The notes under the pieces were generated by a model, which was not told the DNA's origin, did no database searches, and worked only from the letters and a program-made list of their open reading frames with translations. The translations under genes and the position numbers were made by a program. Positions 46,955 to 59,075 of a DNA stretch of 64,000 nucleotides are shown piece after piece. Location: NCBI GenBank assembly GCA_009739215.1, contig VSJF01000007.1, forward strand, positions 1,736,001 through 1,800,000, read 5' to 3'. How positions within the stretch are numbered: the stretch's first letter is position 1; the number at the start of each line of letters is the position of its first letter. The DNA comes from Floccularia luteovirens. Its lineage: Eukaryota; Basidiomycota; Agaricomycetes; Agaricales; Squamanitaceae.

Positions 46955-48437
46955 ATGTTCGTACCAACATGGGTAGCTCTTGCACTGAGTATCGGCACAA
47001 TGTCAACCTTCGCAAATCCACATGGGAGGTTCCCATATACCAACTGCGAAGAGACATGAAATTCGGGGTAATCCTACTAAGAAGACCTCTGCCGCCACAA
47101 ACTGCTTCCCTGCTCTTGGCTTCAGCATGCCGTCCACCTCTCCCTGCAAGTACCGCAGGTTGGTGGTGTGATCCTAGCACTGAGTACGCAGTTCATTGGA
47201 TTTAGCTACGAAATCACCGCATGTACGTTTGTCTTATATTATGCAGGCTTCCCAGTTGATCTATCGTATTATAGGCCAAAGTCTCGCGCAACTTACTACT
47301 GAGTTCAAAGACATAAGAAATACGTTCAATGGTCGTTATGTACGTCTGTATGGCTTTTGCGATAAGAAAGGGTACTAGTAAGCACACCTTCCGAATAACA
47401 CTTTCAGGATCTCATTTGTAATCACTTACTAGCAACAATGTTATAGAGGCTGCGTGGGAGGCTAACCTTGGTGTACACGCTCTTATCTGGGTTTGTTCTC
47501 ATGTTATTTTGGTTATTAATAAAAAGGGTGTTGAGCATAAAATATACTAGTTCGGCTTTGATGGCGACGACCTATGGAAAAATCGCCGTGACAGCCTTGC
47601 TTGGAATTTTACATTCTAATCCCAAAGCCCCCTTCGTTACTCGCGCTCTCCAATTTGGTTCTGAACCGCTTTACGACTGGGTACTCGACCCTCCTGTGCT
47701 TGCTCAACAAGTGCTTGCTGCAAAAAAGAACCTTACAGGCCTTGGTATTCCGGTCACTATTAGCGAAATGCCATACGGATATCAAGAGGTACAGTCAACC
47801 CTGTTTTGTAAGCATTACTGTTCACTTAATTCTCAGGCTTCAATTTGAATAGCATGCAGATGATGGAGCTGATCAAGTTCTCGCTGCAATAGACATCATC
47901 GATGCTCACATATTTGCCGTTCTTTGATCAGCAAGCATCTACAGGTATTTATAAACTACGTTTGTCAGTCAAACCAATTGACAAACCTCGGCTTAGCGAG
48001 CCAGTCATGGCCCATTATCGAGAGTTATCCTCAACTTCTTCATTGACAATGGCAACGGTAAGAAGATATACTTCACGGAGGTGTGTACTACGATTTCACA
48101 GAAATTATATCTACTAACTTCCCCTTCAGAATGGTTGGCCATCTGTGACTTCTGAAGGTGTGCAACCTAACAGCCCAAACGCAGTCGCTAATGTACAAAA
48201 CGAACATGTTAGTAATTTCGAACTACACGCCATGCCACCATTATCTGACCTAACCATGTCATATATAGGACTTCTATACCCTTCTTGACCAGCATTGTTT
48301 GGACTTGAAAAGTGTACCAGGTGGTGGTGTAGGTTGGTTCGCACATATCTACTCAGACAATCAAGAGCCTGGATATGGGAATCTATAATACACAAGGATC
48401 CCTGAAGTTCGCTTTCAGTCCCAGAACATCTTGTTAG
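46955..48437 (+). pseudogene. GH17 beta-1,3-glucanase pseudogene
   Basis: The start MFVPTWVALALSIGTMSTFA looks like a signal peptide. Then, in shifting frames: GWWCDPSTEYA, FIGFSYEITAC, TEFKDIRNTFNGRYVRLYGF, NNVIEAAWEANLGVHALIW, FGFDGDDLWKNRRD, LHSNPKAPFVTRALQFGSEP, LPFFDQQAST, NGNGKKIYFTE|NGWPSVTSEG, GGVGWFAHIYSDNQEPGYG and SPRTSC. These are hallmarks of fungal GH17 glucan endo-1,3-beta-glucosidases, secreted cell-wall enzymes. Both catalytic Glu contexts (GSEP and TENGWPS) survive and introns look normal. However, at least six single-base shifts separate the pieces, so no complete product is possible unless the assembly has indel errors. Confidence 0.8.
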
Positions 48438-50519
48438 GATGTTATTAATCATTATTTACTGTCCTGGTTACATTTTATTGTCACTTATCTATCGAATCGA
48501 TCAACTTGTGTAATTGTGTGGAACATGTCACCCTGTGGGCCAATACTTTTTGTGCAGTCTCTTCCTTATTTTTTCCTTTAGGTGGATCGTCATGCATTCA
48601 TGTTTTAGAGCATGTCTCGTTGTGTTTCAATTAATTTCCGACAACAACATTCTAGGCTTCCCGAATTCGGTTTTGAAAATCCGGGTCTTTCGCATATTGT
48701 CCTCCGTCTTGACCAGTCGTTCAAATGCCATTGTTATATTCATATCAGAGTGAGTACTACTTTCTGTTTGTTAAGTTTTCATATGTTAGACACTTCTACG
48801 TCGTCGTCTTTGGTCATCAAAGCTAAAGCTTAGAAAAGATCATTCATGTTCTATACCGTCGCAGAAAAATAATGCTTCTATGTTGTTTGACAAATTTGAA
48901 CGAATGTACATATAGATCTTTGTAATCTCGCAGAACACCATAGGTCTGTTTTTTTAAACAGTCTGTAATCATGAAGCTAACGGTCACGGAAACAACAAAA
49001 TTAGCGGGCTCTGCCGCACGGTCTCACTGCCTCACTTGACAAACCTAAACATCAAAATGGAACAGCAATAAAGGGGTGAACATATTAAGCGAGCAAGATT
49101 GATGATTTTTGAAACCATTCATAAAGATAAAGACAGACAATACTGACACAAATGTTGGGGAAACAAAATGGTATTTCCCGGATTTATGGGGCCTTATAAA
49201 AGCAGGAAAACAGTGTCCCATACGCCGTAAAACCCACTACAGTATTTGAAGAGCACGTACGCAAATGAAGGTACCCAAACCTACTATTCGCCCAAAACGA
49301 ATGCTGTAAGAAATCATAGCACATACACATTTTTGTGGATGTGCAATGATTTTACATCAGGGAAGATATGGACAGCAACTTTGTTGTACGCATCCCATGG
49401 GATTACTTGATCATGCCATGGGGTGCGTACAACATTCCCCGGAACCTGTAATACTCGACAATGCAATGATGCCGCTCGCTTTGATCATCCAACATGCTGA
49501 GTTTGTTGGATGATTAAAAGCAAGGGCACAGGTCGAATCAAAAGGTTTGACTTCTTCCCATCATCTGCCAGTACTGAAAGTGTCGCGTACGCACCAATTA
49601 TATCATCCTACATGCGTTTATGCGGGTAAAATACCCACGTTAACTGGTTAACCCCCAACTACGATGAAACTGGAGTGATCTTTTCGTTTTGTTGTCCCTG
49701 GGGAAAACTACGATCAACGAACGATTCATCCCAGCCCGTTATTATCTCGCTCATACATTGTAGCACAAAACGGCTTCGGCAACCCTAACGGGACTAGGCA
49801 GATAAGTATTTCTTTTTTGGATCTTACTTGTCTTTTGATGGCGGTCTAAGCTTAAGTCTTGTATTCATTTAGGTCTGACCATAGATAAGTATTCCAGTAT
49901 CTTATATCTTTTGTTTTTAAGTAACTACTTGCCTTGTAATTTCGGGAGTCTTTTACAACCAGTGGCCAGTTCACAAGATTCTAATGTGACAATCCCTATT
50001 CCTGGGTCATTTTTGAGAAATGGAGGTTTTATCCGAAGAGTGCGCATATTCTAGTCGATTTCAGAACATAAAATGGAACATATGTATTGCGATAAAGAGC
50101 CGGCCATGAATACACTGCAAGCCTAGTGGCATGCAACACAAAAGGCAAAAAGCGCATGTCACTTCGATATTCAATATTCGATGATATCAGTTATAGTTTA
50201 TAACAGCGGTATGAACGTATATATATCACTAACACAATTGTGGAAAGAAAAAGAGAAAAACATTTTTCAAACAAGTTAAACTATTGTAGCAGCTTTTAAA
50301 ACAACAACACGAAGAAGCAAGTAAGATGGATAAAAGATGCATCCCAAGGAATCCAATGACATAAGAAGACCGAATAGGAAGTGAACCAAGTGTGTGATGT
50401 GATGATTACGGGAATGGGAAATGGTGTGTCTGCAGCATGGAAATTGCAGTGTAAAAAGCAGTGCAGGTCGGAGAAAAGAATGCCATAGGTTTACATCGAC
50501 ACGAGAGGTAGCTTGTTTT
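48438..50519. other. 2-kb gene-free stretch
   Basis: No coding frame is recognised. The notable content is the cluster of three hairpins at 49311-49514. Confidence 0.5.
49311..49514. repeat. Cluster of three hairpins
   Basis: Hairpin 1: 49311-49329 pairs with 49334-49352 (19-bp arms, two mismatches, TTTT loop). Hairpin 2: 49383-49400 pairs with 49416-49433 (18-bp arms GTTGTACGCATCCCATGG against CCATGGGGTGCGTACAAC, one mismatch). Hairpin 3: ATCATCCAAC (49484-49493) pairs perfectly with GTTGGATGAT (49505-49514). They lie within 204 bp. No tRNA, snoRNA box or coding frame was recognised around them. Confidence 0.65.
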
Positions 50520-53500
50520 TCACCCAAGCGCAAAGCTCAGAGTACTCGATCCTGGTACTTCCAGTGGATGTCCTTCCCCAACATCCCCACTCCTACCCCC
50601 AGTTACCCCCGTCCCACTTCCACTAGTATTAATCACCCCTACACTATCACCAAACCATGAACCAGCACCATTAGCACTGCCCACGCCTCCAAATCCCATA
50701 CCAACTCCCATCCCCATCCCCATTCCGACACCTACACCTACACCCATACCTACAGCAACTCCCAAGCCGAATCCCATCTCCATCCCAAATGCTAGGCCAT
50801 TCCCTACGTCAGAACTCGGGCCGAATCCAGAAGTTGTGATACTTTGTGGGTGGGATTGTGATTGCTGGTCGCCTTGCAGAGACCTCATGAACAAGGTCGT
50901 AGGGGACGTCGAGGGAGGCCTTTCCTGCACATTCTGATGTCCAAACCGGTGGTTATCATCTCCGCATTCGCGGTCATGGTCCTGCTCATGGTGATGTGGA
51001 ATCCCTTCCCGTTGCAAACTGGCAAGGAAAGCGTCCCAAACACCGTCATCGGCACCAAATCCAGGCGCTTTAATTTCTTCCGAAACTTGGCTTGTCAGGG
51101 GCACCACTCCTGTCGGTGTTATCGGCGTCGAGTTTAAATGCGAAGAATCTGCTTTTTCATTACAATATCCGCCTCTCATGTCACAATTCCCATTTCCATT
51201 CCCACTTCTATTTGATTTTTCCATCAAGGAAAAACAGAAAGAAAAAAACGAAAAAATTAGCATACAACGTCATTTCTCAGAAAGGGGATTTCGGGGATAA
51301 CCATGAAGGGGAGGAAAGAAGGTTGACGAAGTGTACAAGAAAGCGAAAAATGGTAGCGCAGTAGTATTTGAAGAGGGGGAAGTACCGAAATTATTTCAAA
51401 ACCACTCACATAATGTTCATCATCTCGACATCTCGATTCATATCCCCAAATCCAAAACAAGTTCCCACATTGGCATTCCCCCAGGCAGCAGCTCTTACTT
51501 TATCTACTGGAGTACCCTTCCCAACTCCAGCTCCTCCTACACTTTGAACACCTAAATCTAAATGCTTCAAAGCGTACACACGGACAGAAGCTAGCGGTGG
51601 GGGTGGGAGTGGCAGGATTGGGGATAGAGGGAGATGTGGCGGTGTTTGTGACGATGGCGTTGGTGGTGGTATTGATTGTGGCGATTGGTGCTGAAGTTGA
51701 GGTTGTGGGGAGAGCGGTAGTTGTTGGTGTTGCAAGAGAGGGGTTTGTGGTTGTGACTGGGATTCAAGGGGCAAGGCGAGTTCATTTTCGAGTTGCCGAG
51801 ATTGTGTGGGATCGAGTGTAAGATCAACAGAAAGAGACGATGACGACGAAGCGGACGCTAGCGGATCCAACTGTACCGTATCATCACTAGAATCCATCAA
51901 AGGCGTTGACAGTGTCGGCAAAGTAAGAGCGGATAGAGGTGTTGGAGATGGTACAGGGATATAGAACGAGGACAATAGTGGAGGGACAACGACATCCGGG
52001 TTTGTCTCATCTTGAGCATCTCTCGGGGACGATAGTTCAGGGTTAAATGAAGGATCCGCCAAGGCGGCTGAATAGCCGGAATCTTGAGATGTCGTCGGGA
52101 TAGTGGTGGATAAAGGTGAGGAAGGATGAGGTGGAGTAGTAACGGAAGGGGTGGTATATGATTCCTTGCTATTGTTGGTATTAAGGTGTGTTCCATCTTG
52201 TCCAGTGGTATACTCAAACTTTGTTGATTCCAGGGGTTCATCATCGTCTTCATAGTCATCCTCATCATCCTCATCATCTTCATCCTCGTCGTCCTCATCT
52301 TCGTCATAGATCTCTTCATCACTATCTTCGTCACCATCCTCAGAGCGTATTTCCCAGTCATAATACTCTTCATGCATAAAGGTCCGTTCACCCTCGGCTT
52401 CTTCGTCAACAGGAGAATTTTCATCGCCATCCTTGATCCGAGTAACTCTCCTTCGTTTTCTCCTTTTTGTATCTCCATCCTGCAATTGGATCCGCTCTCG
52501 TTTTCTGCCCCGTTTCTCGCCTATAGCATGGGAACACCCACAGCCATATCCAGGTGGGAAACCATGGGCAGCAAAATAGTCATGAGCTTCCTGCGCTACG
52601 ACAGAACGGATTGTTTCTGGTGAGTACCGCCGACGTCTAGGAACAATATTAGATTATAATTATTAAAAGACAAAAAATCGCACATTTCCCAGACCCGCAT
52701 CTTGCAGGCAAGTTTCCAGACACTCCAGTCCCTTTCAATTTTAGGTTGTTCATCCCACCAAGGCTGTTGTGGTTGTTCCTGAGGAGGCGGAACATAAGCC
52801 TGGTGTGGCGGTGGAGATTGAAACAATTGCTGATTGTTCACATTTTGTGATTGTTGAACATGGTGCATTTCTATCTGGGGGATATCTAAGAGTGGAGGGT
52901 TCTGATTGGCAGGAGGGATTTCTATTATTGGTTGCAAAGGTATCTGATCATGCTTTATGTCGACCTGTGTAGATGGGTCTTGTTCAGTATGTAGAACATC
53001 TGAAGGGGGTTCTGAAGGGGGAGTGGTAAGAATCTGATCCTGCTGATCCAGCAGCGTCGTGTTTGGTATTGTTTGAGATGGAGGGGGCAGGAGGAGGGCG
53101 GGCAAGGGACCGATATCGATTGCATCGAGAGGGGGTGAAGCATGCCGTTGACGGGGAGAAGAAGGCGGGGAACGAAGGATTGGAGGAGATGAAGGGGGCG
53201 TCGGTGAGGATCGAGTCAGAGGAGACGAGCGACGGGGGATGGACTGCAGCCGAGGTGGCGGGGGTGGCTTCTCCTTTGGTTGGGTAATACGACGTCGTTT
53301 CAATGGCCTCGTAGCCGTGGGTCGTGCTGCTGCTGCTGCTGTTGTCTTTGTGGTTGGGGTTGTGGGAGTAGGGGATGATGATGATGGTAGTGGGGAAATC
53401 GAGTTATTGGTTGACCTGTTGTTCCGTTTTGAATTGAACTGGTTAGAAGGAATGGAACGTCGTGATTTCCTGGCAGCGGGTGCGTTGGGTTCGATGATTG

Positions 53501-53759
53501 GCAGCGGCTGAATAGAAATTTTATAAATTGTAAAGAAAATAAAAATAAAAATAAAAATAAAACATACTTCTTGTTGATCATTGTGTTTTCGTTTAAGAGC
53601 GTTGTGATGACGATTCAAAGCTCTGAGAGAACGAGGAGAGGGCGGAGGAGAAAGTTGACGGAGTCGAGGACTGCGACGGGGCAGCTGAGAATGGAAGTGG
53701 AAGAGAGGCATTGGTCTGTTGTCTTTTGTTTGGTGGCGTTTAGTGCTCTTGTTTCTCAC
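50520..53759 (-). CDS. Large low-complexity, probably nuclear protein
   Basis: Model of four exons, 53759-53568, 53507-52684, 52636-51410, 51207-50520; 976 residues, all in frame. N-terminus basic and Pro/Ser-rich with several RRR/KRRR runs. The most protein-like block is DWSVWKLACKMRVWEI, then RRRYSPETIRSVVAQEAHDY, then FAAHGFPPGYGCGCSHA. An acidic run of about 45 Asp/Glu-rich residues lies near 52230-52330, followed by Pro/Ser/Gln-rich sequence. The last exon carries a Gly/Met/Val-rich repeat (GMGVGVGVGMGMGMGVGMG). The third intron (202 nt) is much longer than the others; without it the protein stops at 51406 and the last exon would be a separate gene. No family is recognised. The start codon is only 13 bp past the aminotransferase stop, so an internal Met may be used. 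Confidence 0.5.
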
Positions 53760-53772
53760 GATTTATCGTTGT

Positions 53773-55366
53773 TTATCTACTTATTACGTCATGGAGAGCG
53801 GATCTGAATATCTCGATCCCTCTCTCCAGTTCATCTTTACCGATATTCAGTGCTGGAATGAACCGAATCACCTCGAACACACTCGTCGTCAGTATCAGCA
53901 TCCCCTTTGAAATGCACCTCTCTGCTACTGCCTTTGCCATTCCCTCATTTCCCTGTCCAAATTCAACTCCAACCATCAATCCACGTCCTCGTACATCAAC
54001 CACGTATCGTCCTAGCGTACTGTCCTCTTTCATCCCATTCAATGCTTCAAAAAGTTCAGATGATCTGTATAATTGTTTAAATAATTATCACAATAAAACA
54101 AATTTTTTTTTTCTCACCGTGCTTTCACATTGTCCAGGATTTTCTCTTCTCGGAACACATCCGCAACCGCAACTGCAGCCGCGCAACTCACCACATTACC
54201 AGCATACGTTCCCCCCATAGACCCTGGCTTCAACTTGTCCGTGATTTCCTTCCGACTCACAACACCACTGATCGGGAACCCATTCCCAAGTCCTTTCGCC
54301 ATAACAAGCATGTCCGGTCTCACCCCGCTCTCCTCAACTGCAAAGTATCTCCCTCCTCGCCCGAACCCACTCTGAACTTCATCTACAATCAACACAATCC
54401 CATGTTTATCACAAACTTCTCTCAGCCCTTGCATAAATTCTTTTGGTGCCGGAACATATCCTCCTTCGCCTAATATAGGTTCTACAATGATCGCTGCCGT
54501 GTCATTTGGTGCTGTCTGTTGCGCAAGCAAGAGGTCCAACTGGTAAAGACAATGTGCCGTCAACGTCGACGGCGGTGTATTCGGCGACATTCCCATTTGG
54601 TGCCAATACGGGAACGGAATCGAAAACACTCCTGGCTATCCCAATTCTTAGTTTTATAAAAAAGATATTTATAAAAAAATACCAACCATAAGTGGAGCAA
54701 CACCTTCTGAATATATAGTCTTACTCTTCGTAACCGCCATCGCTCCAAACGTCCTACCATGGTATCCTCCCTGCATACAAATAATATTTTGTCTCCCCGT
54801 ATAAGTACGGGCCATTTTCATTGCTGCTTCAACCGCTTCCGATCCTGAATTCCAAAAGAAGAACGAATCAAGTGATGGATGAGGCATTATCGGGATTAAC
54901 CGTTCGATTAAACGGATGTATGGCTCATGCATAGCTATACTGCACTGTTGTGATTTTATGAGAAACCCATCAGTTATCTTGTGGCAAGAAAAATACTGAC
55001 TTGGGAATGAACGAGCTTCATACATTGTTCAGCTGCTGCTTTACTGACTTTCGGATGAACATGACCTTTTCCCAAATAAAAAATTGATCAGAAGACAAAC
55101 CCATCCCACCATAAAATACTCGACTCACCCAAGCTAGTAACCCCAATTCCACAAGTAAAATCCAACATCTTCTTACCATCCTCATAAAAAACATACGAAC
55201 CCTCTCCCTTCTGCATAATACCTTCGCTGATCCGGGAAATCCCTTTATTTATATGTTTCTCCCCAAATGCCTTCAACTCTCCTGTTTTCATTGGATTAAA
55301 AGTCGACATTTGGCGGTGGCCATAACGAGCTGCTTTGCTCAAGTTCAAAAAACGAGGTCGTAACAT
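53773..55366 (-). CDS. Class III PLP aminotransferase (GABA-type), mitochondrial
   Basis: Five exons on the minus strand from MLRPRFLNLSKAARYGHRQM, an Arg-rich, acid-free leader typical of mitochondrial import. Conserved blocks in order: MLDFTCGIGVTSLGH, FWNSGSEAVEAAMKMAR, GGYHGRTFGAMAVT, AAIIVEPILGEGGY, LIVDEVQSGFGR (the Asp that contacts the PLP nitrogen), LVMAKGLGNGFPIS (Schiff-base Lys) and GTYAGNVVSCAAA. The C-terminal part reads DVRGRGLMVGVEFG. This is the 4-aminobutyrate/acetylornithine/ornithine aminotransferase class; GABA aminotransferase is the best guess, but the exact amino donor cannot be fixed by eye. SDHC lies just upstream; the succinate semialdehyde route would link the two, but the adjacency may be chance. 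Confidence 0.83.
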
Positions 55367-55508
55367 TGTGGGTGTTGGTTAGATAGATTGAAAGGAGTGG
55401 GAGAAAAGTGAAACCAGAAGGTTCAATTTATTATGTCATAACACTGTCTCGTGGTTTCTATATGCTTCTACTTTCTCATATGGGTTTAATTGTACAAGTC
55501 TCGTATTT

Positions 55509-56293
55509 TTACTTCCACAACGTCAACACCACTGTGGATATAGCAGATGCTCCAATCACGACGTATCCAGATACATACGCTCCTTTCACACTCAAAACTA
55601 AGTAATATCAATTTTTAATGTAACGCTTTTAAAAAAATTAAAAGAGTATATATCACTTACATTTACCCATATCCCAACTCAAATGCCTTAACCCATTCAA
55701 CGAATGAAACGCAAACGGAGCTGCCAAGATTGCTTTCCCAGCGTATTTGATTGATTCAGGTAGGGCCGCGACGGTTTCCACAACATGTGTGCTGTCAAAT
55801 GTCGTTGGTGCAAAGAGGTAACAGATTGAGAACCCATAAAGCACTATAGTCTGAAATTAGTAAAGCCCACAAACACCATATTTTTACCGTGATAGACTCA
55901 CAAACACTCAATCCAGCACCAGTAACCCTATTTGCAATAGACCCAATCCAAGTAAGCTGCGGCTGGTAAATCGTAAAATGCGGGCTACTAGGTCGACGCA
56001 ATCGCTGTTTATTCAGAATTTCCAGATTTGCGGAGGAAGGAAGGGATTCCGTTTGTACGAATCTGTGTTTTTTTGTCCCATTATTTTTCGGTGCTTTATA
56101 TTCTTAAGTTGTGGTGAAAACATACCTTTTCCTTATAACATTCCGAAGTACAACCTGGTTACGCACTTCCATTTTGAAAAAGTATCAACCCCCCACACTA
56201 TAACCGACAAGCATAACAAGACGTACATGAATTCTGGTTGACCGCCAATCTCCTGATAGAAGGCCCTAATCCAAGGACTCTAGTCGACTGCAT
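55509..56293 (-). CDS. SDHC: Succinate dehydrogenase cytochrome b subunit (complex II)
   Basis: Starts at 56293 ([18 protein letters not shown], a mitochondrial leader) and ends VLTLWK at 55509; about five exons, including a 29-nt second exon. The spliced product has [20 protein letters not shown], then [14 protein letters not shown] (ubiquinone/heme region), three membrane segments ([51 protein letters not shown]) and the heme-ligand context [15 protein letters not shown]. It anchors the SdhA/B dimer in the inner membrane and passes electrons to ubiquinone. It is divergent from a Crinkler-like gene with 210 bp between start codons. Confidence 0.9.
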
Positions 56294-56503
56294 GGTTTTT
56301 CTGTTATAGAGTAGCCAGACGGGGTGTTTGAGTGAATGAACGAATGAATGAATGGATTGTTTCGGAAAGTCGGGATTGGGAGGCGGGTAAAAACTCCGCT
56401 TTCGGTTGGGTGTCATGTGACATGTGATATTTCGCGTCCAAGTTTCACTTTCGATACAGTAAAAGCCTCAGTTGCATACTTACTATGTAACTTTATCTTT
56501 ATC
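56294..56503. promoter_or_regulatory. Intergenic promoter region SDHC / Crinkler-like
   Basis: 210 bp between two divergent start codons (56293 minus, 56504 plus). It contains a short run of GAATGAAC/GAATGAAT repeats near 56330-56352. No defined site is claimed. Confidence 0.4.
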
Positions 56504-58522
56504 ATGCTTCACCTCTCATGTCTCCTCATTAATGACGCCAACGAGCCCAAGGGCGAACCATTTCGCATACATGTCTCCCCAACCGACTTAATTGATGACC
56601 TAAAGCATGAAATCCGCGATCTCAACCCTTCACTCCTCTGGTGGAATATAGCAGATATTTTCCTGTGGAAGCCAACAACTGACATTGCGGCGGATGATTA
56701 CCACGACTTAGTTAGAGCTCTACGATTAAACCGCGAAACATGGAAAGAGGACAACGAAAGGGCGATCCTTCTAAAATCCCTTTGGACAGTAGTGGACAAA
56801 TTCCAAAGCTCGGTGTCCCCCAAATTTGTGGATGTGTTAGTCCAGTTCCCACATGATGCATACTATGCTTACCGGCTAGAGGAGATACTAATCATCTTGC
56901 CATTGACATAGATTTGGAATTACCTGCAAGTAAAGGTACATCACTCTTGTGGGACTTGACATGGAATGCTAGTAAAGAAGCTGTGCCGTTTTGTACCTTG
57001 AGCCCGATCGAACGAGATGGCACACTACATAATGATAATCTCCTAGATACTGTCTCTTCATCCTGTTGGATGATGAAACCGCCAACCAAGTTTGGAATTA
57101 TGAACGACAAGATTACTTGTTTCCTGATTCGTGACGACTACATGGAGGCACTCCGGGCCTTGTTTGAAGCTGCTGGCTTGGCCACCTCTCAAGTTCGTGA
57201 TCCTAGGTTGACTACGGTTTTCACCAACCCTTTTCTTGTTAAATCGACGGATGAACCTGACCCCAGTAAGCAACGGGGAGGATTCATTTTAACAGGTCAC
57301 CCTGGAATTGGTGAGGCGTGCTGCTTTACATACACGACAGGAAAAACTCATTTAAATCTAGGAAAATCAACATGGCTTTTATTTTTGCTCATACTGAGAC
57401 TTCATGCAAAGCTTCCTACAATTTATCAATATGAGACTAAGAGGGTCTTTCATTTCTCCGACGATGGAGCCCAAAGCATCGACATGTCCCACATGCATGG
57501 TTCTGATACCTTAATGACTCTTGCGGACACTGCGCGGGATCCTTGGGTTCTCGTAGATTCGAATGAGGAACTTATCACAGTGAAACAAGTCTACTATACC
57601 AAATGGCTATTTATCGTACAAACACCATCTCCTCGAGAAGACCGGATGCAGTGGATAAGGAAGGCACCACTCACAATAGGGCAATTTATACTTAAACCGT
57701 GGTCACTCTCAGAGCTCTTGTGCGGGTATGTGGCCCTGTCCTCGGTAATTTTTATATATAGCGAGTACTAACATTATTGAAGGCGTTCACTCCAGCCCAA
57801 AATACCCACCGAGAACAAATTAGCCCTACTTTTCACTAACATGGGCCGTCGGCACGTCTCGCGTATGGATGTGATGAAATCGATCTCGAAAAAGACTTAC
57901 GCCGGATATGTGATGATCTAACGCTAGAACAACTTCAAACTATCGTCGCGGAGTCCGGCTTTGTGCCCACTTTAACTCTTCGCCATACACTAAGGCTATT
58001 GTAGGTGACCTCTTTGAGGATGTGATTCATGGTGATTTCCTCAAAGGAGGGAGCTTTCGTATCTTTCCATTGATGAAGTCTCCCAACACAGGCGAAGCCA
58101 TCCAATACTGGAAGACAGCTGACGATCCACAAAAACTGGTTCTCCATATATGTTCTAGCGGATTCGCTATTAGCCAGCAAGAGCAGGAGGAATCGATGGC
58201 ACGACCTCCTAATCTCTACTCTTTTACCTCCATGACAACTAATTTGGAGACAGGTTACTATATATCTGAGTTCCGGAATCAAACGACGTTCGATGGTTTC
58301 ATTTATGATGCAATAGCGAATCATGCAATTCTAATCCAAGCGACTGTTGCGAAGCAGCATAGCGTCAATGTTGAGGGGATCACGCAATTAGAGAGATTGG
58401 GAGTAGACACTTTCACGTACCTCATTGCTACGCCACCTGATACATTTGTCGACCTGCTATTTCCACGTGCGATTGCGCAGAAGATCGAGAATGTGTATTA
58501 TTTTATACGTCCTTTAGAATAG
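56504..58522 (+). pseudogene. Crinkler-like gene: header, P-loop NTPase, nuclease-like end (two frameshifts)
   Basis: Exons 56504-56835, 56880-57310, 57362-about 57731, and from about 57781. The N-terminus MLHLSCLLINDANEPKGEPF with DLKHEIRDLNP…DIFLWKP is a Crinkler header. Walker A GHPGIGKSTWLLFLLILRL is made by splicing at 57310/57362, followed by PTIYQ. A later part reads DEIDLEKDLRRICDDL, then the C-terminal block NQTTFDGFIYDAIANHAILI, QATVAKQH and GITQLERLG, ending IRPLE. That block has the Asp…QxT layout of the PD-(D/E)XK-like domain common at Crinkler ends. One-base shifts near 57842 (after TNMG) and near 57965 (before HFNSSPYT) break the frame. Either a recent pseudogene or assembly indels. 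It is more complete at the C-terminus than the 11.7-kb relative. Confidence 0.7.
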
Positions 58523-58929
58523 TATATATAATGTGGTCGTTTGTACCGAAGTAACTTATGGCAGACGATGTAAGAGATGTTTTTCCCGATCCTATACATC
58601 CAGCAACAGGCACGGCAGAAGTGGTACTATCGAAATCATAATAACTGTTCGATTATATAAACGGGACATATGGCTTATACATAGCGATACTGCACTGTGG
58701 TTGTTCATCGTAAACGTTAAATTTAACAGTCAGTCAACAGGAATAAAGACTTTCTGCACCGCCATTGTTAGATTCATAACTCACTTCTCAAATTCTACAG
58801 TGCAAGGAGCAAAAATGAAAGGGTATGTCTCAAAGAAAAAGGAGCCCTAGAAAATAGTTAGGATGTAAGGACATTTAAGACGTAGGGAACACTGGTACCC
58901 TTTATCATATTTTTATCATGTTAATTGAA

Positions 58930-59075
58930 CTTGTCTTTCTCTGAACAACTCTAGCGAGCCCGTGGGCCAACCCTTTATCGTACAGGCATCCTCAACCGAC
59001 TTGTTTACTGACCTAAAGCATACAATCCATCAGAATGGCATCTCCTTACTCCGCCGGTGGTATGCAGCACTGGTG
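58930..59075 (+). pseudogene. Decayed third Crinkler header
   Basis: About 145 bp encode NSSEPVGQPFIVQASSTDLF followed by TDLKHTIHQNG, aligning with NDANEPKGEPFRIHVSPTDL and IDDLKHEIRDLN of the header at 56504. The identical ACTGACCTAAAGCAT-type stretch supports common origin. No start, no NTPase and a quick stop follow: a fragment left by a tandem duplication. Confidence 0.65.

Noticed and set aside
51897..52478. Long Met-rich frame in the alternative minus-strand frame
   Set aside because: It is the shifted reading of the Asp/Glu-rich coding exon of the large low-complexity protein.
51597..53511. Plus-strand Val/Gly-rich frames
   Set aside because: Antisense by-products of Pro/Ser-rich coding on the minus strand.
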